Shown here in pieces: positions 5,454 through 10,637 of a stretch of DNA of 10,637 nucleotides. A model generated the notes under the pieces. That model worked only from the letters and a program-made list of their open reading frames with translations. It made no database searches and had not been told where the DNA came from. The stretch's first letter is position 1; every line of letters starts with the position of its first letter. The translations under genes and the position numbers were made by a program. The DNA lies in contig JBGPPD010000093.1 of NCBI GenBank assembly GCA_041488375.1, positions 1 through 10,637 on the forward strand, given 5' to 3'. Source of the DNA: JAABQT01 sp041488375. GTDB lineage: Bacteria > Pseudomonadota > Gammaproteobacteria > Burkholderiales > SG8-39.

Positions 5454-6924
5454 GTTGCGGAACCTCCTGTTCGCACTGGCGACGCTGCTGCCGGGCGCCG
5501 CCCAAGCAGCGACCGAGATCGAGTTCTGGCATGCGATGCCCGGGGCGCTCGGCGAGGAAGTCGCCGCGCTCGCTCGCCGCTTCAACGCGTCGCAGCGCGA
5601 AGCGCGCGTGAAGACTGTGTACCAGGGAGGCTACGACCAGACCTACAGCCGGGCGCTGGCGGCGCATTTCAGCGGCGGCGGTCCGCATCTGGTGCAGGTT
5701 TACGAGGCGGGCAGCGCCAGCCTGCTGAATTGGAAAGGCGCGATACGCCCGGTCTGGCAGGTAATGGCCGATGCAGGGTTGCGGCTCGACCCCGCCGGGC
5801 TGGTTCCAGGGGTCGCCGGCGCTTTTGCCGACGTCTCTGGCAGGCTGCTGGCGCTGCCTTTCAATACCGCGACGCCGATCCTCTATTACAACAAGGACGC
5901 GTTCCGGCGAGCGGGGCTCGATGCGGAAAAGCCGCCACGCACCTGGTACGAGATGGCGGGCATGCTCGGTGCGCTGATCGATTCGGGCGTGACCTGCGGC
6001 TATGTCACGGCGTGGCCCGAGTGGGTGCTCATCGAGAACATGAGCCTGTGGCACAAGCAGGAATTCGCCACGCGCGGCAACGGGATGGGCGGCGCTGACG
6101 CGCGGCTTGCCTTCAATACGCATTTGATGATGCGCTTCGTCGCCATGCTGTCGTCCTGGGCCAGGGCCGGGTACTTCACCTACGCCGGGCGCGGCGACGA
6201 GGCCGAAGCCCGCTTCGCGCAAGGCGAATGCGGGGTGCTGACCACATCTTCTGCGGCCCAGGGGCACATCCTGCGCGACGCGCAATTCACAGTCGGCGTC
6301 AGTCAGTTGCCGTATTTCGACGATGTGCCGGGGGCGCCGGGCAACACGGCCGTGGGTGGCGCCGGCCTATGGGTGTTCGGCGGCAAGCGGCCGGCCGAGT
6401 ACCTGGCGGTGGCGAGGTTCCTCGCGTACTTGGCGCGGCCCGAGGTGCAGGCGCAATGGCACGAGAAGACCGGATTTCTGCCGCTCAGCCGCGCTGCCGC
6501 GGACCTGGCGCGCAAGGACGGGTTCTACCGGCGTCAGCAAGGCCAGGAGATCGCGCTGCATCAGTTGAGCGCCGCCCCGGCCCCGGGCTCAAGCGGCATC
6601 CGCCTGGGGGACTACCGGTGGATCCGGCCCGTCTTGGACGAGGAACTCGAGTCGGTATGGGCGAGGACCCGCACCCCCAAGGAGGCGCTTGACGCCGCTG
6701 TGCACCGCGGCAACGCGCTCCTGCGCGCCTTCGCGGACGCGAACCGGGTTGCGAGACGACCGCCCCGCGTCCTCCTTTTGCAATGTACGCTCTGGTATCG
6801 TTCGCGTCGGGGGGGCGGCTTGATCCCGGTCAATACTTGCTCCCGCGATAGTGGTGAGATTGACTTCAGGCCGTTGCCGAGTGGCGCGGACCGCAGACTA
6901 ACGAGGAGAGTTCCATGCGCATGA
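5452..6924 (+). CDS. UgpB-like ABC transporter substrate-binding protein, first tandem paralog, with C-terminal extension
   Basis: Periplasmic binding protein of the UgpB branch of family 1 binding proteins. Residues 1-432 align end to end with the neighbouring UgpB (438 residues) and with E. coli UgpB as I recall it. Signal peptide MLRNLLFALATLLPGAAQA, cleaved before ATEIEFWHAM. Of the E. coli glycerol-3-phosphate contacts, counterparts of Tyr65, Glu89, Ser270, Gly307 and Arg397 are present here (Tyr61, Glu85, Ser266, Gly303, Arg392). Ser144 is Ala140 and Tyr346 is Phe342, so binding may have changed. After Arg432, where the family ends, the frame stays open for 58 more codons rich in Arg, Pro and Gly, and stops 10 bases inside the next gene. 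The extension looks like translated leader DNA. The start at 5452 is supported by the signal peptide but has no ribosome site, and it overlaps the amidase start by 2 bases. The gene may be functional, altered or decaying. Confidence 0.85.
   Translation: MLRNLLFALATLLPGAAQAATEIEFWHAMPGALGEEVAALARRFNASQREARVKTVYQGGYDQTYSRALAAHFSGGGPHLVQVYEAGSASLLNWKGAIRPVWQVMADAGLRLDPAGLVPGVAGAFADVSGRLLALPFNTATPILYYNKDAFRRAGLDAEKPPRTWYEMAGMLGALIDSGVTCGYVTAWPEWVLIENMSLWHKQEFATRGNGMGGADARLAFNTHLMMRFVAMLSSWARAGYFTYAGRGDEAEARFAQGECGVLTTSSAAQGHILRDAQFTVGVSQLPYFDDVPGAPGNTAVGGAGLWVFGGKRPAEYLAVARFLAYLARPEVQAQWHEKTGFLPLSRAAADLARKDGFYRRQQGQEIALHQLSAAPAPGSSGIRLGDYRWIRPVLDEELESVWARTRTPKEALDAAVHRGNALLRAFADANRVARRPPRVLLLQCTLWYRSRRGGGLIPVNTCSRDSGEIDFRPLPSGADRRLTRRVPCA
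5463..5468 (-). promoter_or_regulatory. Ribosome binding site deciding the amidase start
   Basis: On the minus strand this reads AGGAGG, a perfect Shine-Dalgarno match, 9 bases before the ATG at 5453. It lies inside codons 4-6 of the divergent ugpB-like gene, encoding part of its signal peptide (Asn-Leu-Leu). Chance occurrence cannot be excluded, but its spacing makes it the main argument for the longer amidase start over the GTG at 5423. Confidence 0.5.
6640..6658 (+). repeat. 19-base exact direct repeat shared by the two ugpB paralogs (copy 1)
   Basis: gaggaactcgagtcggtat occurs here and again at 8121-8139, at matching positions in the two tandem ugpB-like genes (coding EELESV). It reflects common ancestry and protein conservation of the DEELESV block. 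It also provides a short patch for homologous exchange or deletion between the paralogs. Confidence 0.6.
6749..6914 (+). other. C-terminal extension / probable former intergenic leader of ugpB
   Basis: These 166 bases lie between the point where the first UgpB-like protein should end (codon 432 ends at 6747) and the start of the second ugpB. They are open in the upstream gene's frame but encode a sequence with no resemblance to the family, containing RRPPR, RSRRGGG and three Cys residues. A run of G (6809-6815) and AT-richer patches such as 6776-6785 suggest intergenic rather than coding DNA. I see no convincing -35/-10 pair and no Pho box. A good ribosome site, GAGGAG at 6903-6908, is 6 bases before the next ATG. 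The region may therefore hold the leader, and perhaps the promoter, of the ugpBAEC genes. Confidence 0.5.
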
Positions 6925-8231
6925 AAATACTGGCAGCAGCGCTCGTCGGCGCGAGTCTTGGCGCGGCGACGCCTGCGTACGCCGTCACCGATATCCAGTG
7001 GTGGCATTCGATGGGCGGCGCGCTCGGCGAGGCGCTGAACGGCCTGGCCAACAAGTTCAACGCCAGCCAGACCGAATACAAGGTGAACGCCATCTACAAG
7101 GGCAGCTATCCCGAGTCGATGACCGCCGCGATCGCGGCGTATCGCGCCGGCAGCGCGCCGCACCTGCTGCAGGTGTTCGAGGTCGGCACGGCGACCATGA
7201 TGGCGGCCAAGGGCGCCATCGTGCCGGTGGCGACGGTGATGCGCAACGCCAAGGAGCCGTTCGATCCCAAAGCCTACCTGCCGGCGGTGGCGGGCTACTA
7301 CACGGACATGAAGGGCAACATGCTGTCCTTCCCGTTCAACAGCTCCACGGTCATGTTCTACATCAACAAGGACGCCTTCAAGAAGGCGGGCCTGGAGCCG
7401 GTGGCGCCGAAGACCTGGAAGGAGGTCCTCGTGGCGGCGGAAAAACTCAAGGCCGCCGGCCAGCAATGCGTGTACACCACCAGTTGGCCGTCGTGGATGC
7501 ACATCGAGAACTTCAGCGCCTGGCACAACGTGCCGATCGGCACCAAGCAGAACGGCATGGGTGGCCTGGACACGGTGTTCACGATCAACTCGCCGCTGCA
7601 CGTGCGCCACATCGCAATGCTGGGCGACATGGCGAAGAAGGGCCTGTTCACCTACGCCGGACGCACCAACCAGGGCGACGCCAAGTTCTCCAGCGGCGAG
7701 TGCGCCATGTTCAGCGGCAGCGCCGGCGCGCAGGCGGGCATCAAGAAGGCGGCCAAGTTCGAGTGGTCGATGAATTTCATCCCGTACCACGACGACGTCA
7801 AGGGCGCGCCGCAGAACTCGATCATCGGCGGGGCCTCGGTGTGGGTGATGGGGGGCAAGAACCACACCGCCAACGAATACCGCGGCGTGGCCAAGTTCCT
7901 CACCTTCCTGTCCAGGCCGGAGATCCAGATGGAGTGGCACACCACCACCGGCTACGTGCCGATCACCATGGCGGCCTACGAGCTGACGCGCAAGTCCGGC
8001 TACTACGACCAGAATCCGGGCGCCGACCTGCCGGTAAAGCAGCTTAACTACAAGCCGCCGACCGCCAACTCCAAGGGCCTGCGCTTCGGCAACTTCGTGC
8101 AGGGCCGCGAAGTGATCGAGGAGGAACTCGAGTCGGTATTCGCGGGCAAGAAGGACGCCAAGACTGCGTTGAACGACGCGGTGAAGCGCGGCAACGTGAT
8201 CCTGCGCAAGTTCCAGGCGGCGAACAAGTAG
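6915..8231 (+). CDS. ugpB: UgpB, sn-glycerol-3-phosphate ABC transporter substrate-binding protein
   Basis: Periplasmic receptor for sn-glycerol-3-phosphate and glycerophosphodiesters, delivering ligand to UgpAE. At 438 residues it equals the E. coli protein in length. The signal peptide spans about residues 1-23 (MRMKILAAALVGASLG, ending AYA before VTDIQWWHSM). Counterparts of all the E. coli ligand contacts I recall are present: Tyr65, Glu89, Ser144 (in FNSST), Ser269, Gly307, Tyr347 (in TGYVPIT) and Arg398. The blocks VGTATMMAAKGAI, IENFSAWHN and NSIIGGASVWVM are typical of UgpB. The start at 6915 is fixed by GAGGAG 6 bases upstream; a second in-frame ATG at 6921 is possible but less well spaced. 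The preceding paralog's stop codon lies inside this gene's first codons. It is followed after 34 bases by ugpA. Closely related binding proteins for other polyol phosphates exist, but this reads as a standard UgpB. Confidence 0.95.
   Translation: MRMKILAAALVGASLGAATPAYAVTDIQWWHSMGGALGEALNGLANKFNASQTEYKVNAIYKGSYPESMTAAIAAYRAGSAPHLLQVFEVGTATMMAAKGAIVPVATVMRNAKEPFDPKAYLPAVAGYYTDMKGNMLSFPFNSSTVMFYINKDAFKKAGLEPVAPKTWKEVLVAAEKLKAAGQQCVYTTSWPSWMHIENFSAWHNVPIGTKQNGMGGLDTVFTINSPLHVRHIAMLGDMAKKGLFTYAGRTNQGDAKFSSGECAMFSGSAGAQAGIKKAAKFEWSMNFIPYHDDVKGAPQNSIIGGASVWVMGGKNHTANEYRGVAKFLTFLSRPEIQMEWHTTTGYVPITMAAYELTRKSGYYDQNPGADLPVKQLNYKPPTANSKGLRFGNFVQGREVIEEELESVFAGKKDAKTALNDAVKRGNVILRKFQAANK
8121..8139 (+). 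repeat. 19-base exact direct repeat shared by the two ugpB paralogs (copy 2)
   Basis: Second copy of the identical 19-base word found at 6640-6658, in the same reading frame and at the homologous place in ugpB. The flanking bases differ on both sides. Confidence 0.6.
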
Positions 8232-8265
8232 CGCGCAGTCGAGTCCAGCAGCAACGCCGGGCGGA

Positions 8266-9147
8266 ATGGAAAAGCGCGTCGTCTTCCGCTCGGCGTGGCT
8301 GCCGTATGTGCTGGTGGCGCCGCAGCTCGCCATCACCGTGGTGTTCTTCTTCTGGCCGGCCATCCAGGCGGTCTGGTACTCGTTCCAGTTGCAGGATGCC
8401 TTCGGCCTGCAGACCGAATTCATCGGCCTGGAGAACTTCCGCGCGTTGTTCCGGGACGAGATTTACCTGCAGTCCTTCAAGACCACGGCGGTATTCAGCG
8501 TGGCCGTGGCCGGCAGCGGCATCGCGATCTCGCTGCTGCTTGCCACCATGGCCGACCGGGTGGTGCGCGGCGCGCTCATCTACAAGACGGTGCTGATCTG
8601 GCCCTACGCGGTGGCGGCGGCGGTCGCCGGCGTGCTGTGGTCGTTCCTGTTCGCGCCCTCCATCGGCATCGTCACTTACCTGCTGAAGGGCTTCGGCGTC
8701 GACTGGAACTGGATCATCAAGGGCGACCAGGCGATGCTGCTGGTGATCATCGCCTCGGTGTGGAAGCAGCTCAGCTACAACTTCCTGTTCTTCCTCGCCG
8801 GGCTGCAGTCCATCCCGAAGTCGCTGATCGAGGCGGCGGCGATCGACGGCGCGGGCCCGGCGCGGCGCTTCTGGACCATCGTCATCCCGCTGCTCTCGCC
8901 GACCACCTTCTTCCTGCTGGTGGTCAACATCGTGTATGCGTTCTTCGACACCTTCGGCGTGATCGACGCCACCACCCAGGGCGGGCCGGCGCAGGCGACG
9001 CAGATCCTCGTCTACAAGGTGTACTACGACGGCGTGAAGGCGGCCGACATCGGCGGCTCCTCCGCCCAGTCGGTGATCCTCATGTTCATCGTCATCGCGC
9101 TCACCGCGGTGCAGTTCCGCTTCATCGAACGCAAGGTCCAGTACTGA
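8266..9147 (+). CDS. ugpA: UgpA, sn-glycerol-3-phosphate ABC transporter permease
   Basis: First of two inner-membrane permease subunits (MalF/UgpA type) that form the channel for the ligand delivered by UgpB. Length 293 residues, typical for UgpA. About six hydrophobic segments: 11-33, 74-96, 109-130, 158-180, 206-228 and 267-287. The EAA loop that contacts the ATPase is EAAAIDGAGPARRFWTIVIP at 189-208, with the invariant Gly at 195. The N-terminal WLPYVLVAPQLAITVVFFFWPA and the segment FFDTFGVIDATTQGGPAQAT (227-246) are strongly UgpA-like. The ATG at 8266 has only a poor ribosome site (GGCGGA directly abutting it), so translation may depend partly on coupling to ugpB 34 bases upstream. Its TGA stop overlaps an out-of-frame ATG (TGATG) just before ugpE. 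Confidence 0.95.
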   Translation: MEKRVVFRSAWLPYVLVAPQLAITVVFFFWPAIQAVWYSFQLQDAFGLQTEFIGLENFRALFRDEIYLQSFKTTAVFSVAVAGSGIAISLLLATMADRVVRGALIYKTVLIWPYAVAAAVAGVLWSFLFAPSIGIVTYLLKGFGVDWNWIIKGDQAMLLVIIASVWKQLSYNFLFFLAGLQSIPKSLIEAAAIDGAGPARRFWTIVIPLLSPTTFFLLVVNIVYAFFDTFGVIDATTQGGPAQATQILVYKVYYDGVKAADIGGSSAQSVILMFIVIALTAVQFRFIERKVQY

Positions 9148-9157
9148 TGGGCGCCGC

Positions 9158-10006
9158 GTGGTAGAAAAACGGCCGCTGCTCGACCTGGTGTCGCACGCCG
9201 TGCTGATCGTCGGCGCGATCATCGTGGCGTTCCCGATCTACGTGACCTTCGTCGCCTCGACGCGCACGTTCGAGGAAATCATGGCCGTGCCGATGCCGCT
9301 GCTGCCCGGCAGCCACTTCCTCGACAACTACGGGCAGGTGCTGATGGCGGGATCGACCAAAGGCTCGCATGCCGCCGTCGGCCCGATGCTGCTGAACAGC
9401 CTGATCATGGCCCTGGTGGTGCCGCTAGGCAAGATTTCGATCTCGATCCTGTCCTCCTTCGCCCTGGTGTACTTCCGCTTCCCGCTGCGCAATTTTTTCT
9501 TCTGGATGATCTTCGTCACCCTGATGTTGCCGGTCGAGGTGCGCATCATCCCGACTTTCAAGGTGATCGCCGACCTGGGGCTGCTCAATACCTACGCGGG
9601 CCTGACCCTGCCGCTGATCGCCTCGGCCACCGCGACGTTCCTGTTCCGCCAGTTCTTCATGACCATCCCGGACGAGCTCGCCGAGGCGGCGCGTATGGAC
9701 GGCGCCGGGCCGATGCGTTTCTTCTGGGACGTGGTGGTGCCGCTCTCGAAGACCAGCATGGCGGCGCTGTTCGTGATCCAGTTCATCTACGGCTGGAACC
9801 AGTACCTGTGGCCGCTGCTGATCGCCAGCGACGAGTCGATGTACACCGCTGTGATCGGTATCCGGCGCATGATCGTCGGCGGCGACGCCGCCAACGAGTG
9901 GAACCTGGTGATGGCCACCGCCATGCTGGCGATGCTGCCGCCGGCGCTGGTGGTGGTGCTGATGCAGAAATGGTTCGTCAAGGGACTGGTGGAGACCGAA
10001 AAATAA
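9158..10006 (+). CDS. ugpE: UgpE, sn-glycerol-3-phosphate ABC transporter permease
   Basis: Second permease subunit of the Ugp importer (MalG/UgpE type), pairing with UgpA in the inner membrane. Length 282 residues, matching the family. The GTG at 9158 is chosen because it gives MVEKRPLLDLVSHAVLIVGA, the characteristic UgpE opening. The ATG at 9147 is out of frame and meets a stop after five codons. The ribosome site is weak (GATGGG at 9146-9151), so reinitiation after ugpA is likely. Hydrophobic segments lie near 11-33, 78-104, 112-133, 145-167, 196-220 and 254-272. The EAA loop runs from about 173 to 195 (ELAEAARMDGAGPMRFFWDV). It starts 10 bases after the ugpA stop, and its stop overlaps the ugpC start as TAATG. 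Confidence 0.94.
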   Translation: MVEKRPLLDLVSHAVLIVGAIIVAFPIYVTFVASTRTFEEIMAVPMPLLPGSHFLDNYGQVLMAGSTKGSHAAVGPMLLNSLIMALVVPLGKISISILSSFALVYFRFPLRNFFFWMIFVTLMLPVEVRIIPTFKVIADLGLLNTYAGLTLPLIASATATFLFRQFFMTIPDELAEAARMDGAGPMRFFWDVVVPLSKTSMAALFVIQFIYGWNQYLWPLLIASDESMYTAVIGIRRMIVGGDAANEWNLVMATAMLAMLPPALVVVLMQKWFVKGLVETEK

Positions 10007-10637
10007 TGGCCGGGGTGTCGATCCGCAATGTCTTCAAGTCCTTCGGCGCCGTCAAGGTGATCCAGGGAATCTCCATGGATGTCGCCGACGGCGAGTTCGT
10101 GGTGATGGTGGGGCCTTCCGGCTGCGGCAAGTCCACGCTGCTGCGCATGATCGCCGGGCTGGAGAACATCACCTCGGGGGAGATCGCCATCGGCGATCGC
10201 GTGGTCAACAACCTGGAGCCCAAGGACCGCGACATCGCCATGGTGTTCCAGAACTACGCCCTGTACCCGCACATGAGCGTGTACGAGAACATGGCCTACG
10301 GGCTGCGCATCCAGGGGCGCTCGAAGGCGGACGTTCAGCAGCGCGTGCAGCGCGCGGCGGAGATCCTGGAGCTCACGCAGCTGCTCAAGCGCCGGCCGCG
10401 CGAGCTCTCCGGCGGGCAGCGCCAGCGCGTGGCGATGGGGCGCTGCATCGTGCGCGAGCCCAAGGTGTTCCTGTTCGACGAGCCGCTCTCCAACCTCGAC
10501 GCCAAGCTGCGCGTGCAGATGAGGAGCGAGCTGCAGGCCCTGCACCAGCGCCTGGGCACCACCACCCTGTACGTCACGCACGACCAGGTCGAAGCCATGA
10601 CGCTCGCCCACCGCATGCTGGTGATGAACGCCGGCAA
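10006..10637 (+). CDS. ugpC: UgpC, sn-glycerol-3-phosphate ABC transporter ATP-binding protein, partial (3' end off the window)
   Basis: ATPase subunit of the Ugp importer, MalK/CUT1 family. The 210 codons visible cover the whole nucleotide-binding core: Walker A GPSGCGKST (36-44), Q-loop Gln82 in VFQNYALYPHM, ABC signature LSGGQ (134-138), Walker B VFLFDEP (154-160, with Asp158 and Glu159), D-loop SNLD (162-165) and switch His192 in YVTHDQVEAMT. All are intact. Full-length proteins have about 350-370 residues, so the C-terminal regulatory OB-fold region lies beyond the window. The ATG at 10006 overlaps the ugpE stop in TAATG, with GGAG at 9991-9994 upstream, so the two are translationally coupled. 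A small oddity is Cys147 in GRCIVREP, where Ala is usual. The symbol rests on context, since members of this ATPase family are interchangeable by sequence. Confidence 0.94.
   Translation, partial: MAGVSIRNVFKSFGAVKVIQGISMDVADGEFVVMVGPSGCGKSTLLRMIAGLENITSGEIAIGDRVVNNLEPKDRDIAMVFQNYALYPHMSVYENMAYGLRIQGRSKADVQQRVQRAAEILELTQLLKRRPRELSGGQRQRVAMGRCIVREPKVFLFDEPLSNLDAKLRVQMRSELQALHQRLGTTTLYVTHDQVEAMTLAHRMLVMNAG

Noticed and set aside
6749..6914. Pho box or classical sigma-70 promoter ahead of ugpB
   Set aside because: I searched by eye for CTGTCA-type repeats and for TTGACA/TATAAT pairs at 16-18 base spacing. Only poorly spaced fragments (TTGCAA at 6778, TATCGT at 6796) were found.
6612..8423. Minus-strand open frame of 603 codons antisense to ugpB
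   Set aside because: Shadow of the ugpB coding strand at high GC, with low-complexity Arg/His/Val/Leu composition and no start signal.

Overview
The window is high-GC bacterial DNA with compact, mostly well-spaced genes. Protein style, the transporter families and a GGGGTCTGACCCC-type intergenic palindrome suggest a betaproteobacterium (Burkholderiales or a relative). That taxonomic call is inference; no marker gene is present. I see no rRNA, tRNA, CRISPR array, insertion sequence or phage gene. There is no gene-free stretch over 300 bases.

Left part (1 to about 5450): a probable peptide or amide uptake and breakdown locus. On the minus strand lie a family 5 peptide-type solute-binding protein and, after it, a DppB-like permease that runs off the left edge. 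A strong GC hairpin followed by TTTT sits between the two. Divergent from the binding protein, with a 46-base gap, is an M81 (MlrC-like) metallopeptidase on the plus strand. It converges on a minus-strand amidase-signature hydrolase. A near-perfect 23-base palindrome fills the space between their stop codons.

Right part (about 5450 to the end): a plus-strand operon of the UgpBAEC type, which imports sn-glycerol-3-phosphate or related glycerophosphodiesters. It has two tandem, diverged UgpB-like binding proteins, then permeases UgpA and UgpE, then the ATPase UgpC, cut by the right edge. The second UgpB keeps all the ligand-contact positions I recall from E. coli UgpB. The first has Ala and Phe where E. 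coli has Ser144 and Tyr346. The first also reads 58 codons past the family's normal C-terminus, through what should be a leader region, and ends 10 bases inside the second ugpB.

The two halves meet at 5451-5453, where the amidase and the first ugpB-like gene start head to head with start codons sharing bases. I did not find a wholly new system. The points most worth a second look are the unusual first UgpB paralog, its head-to-head start with the amidase, and the two intergenic hairpins.
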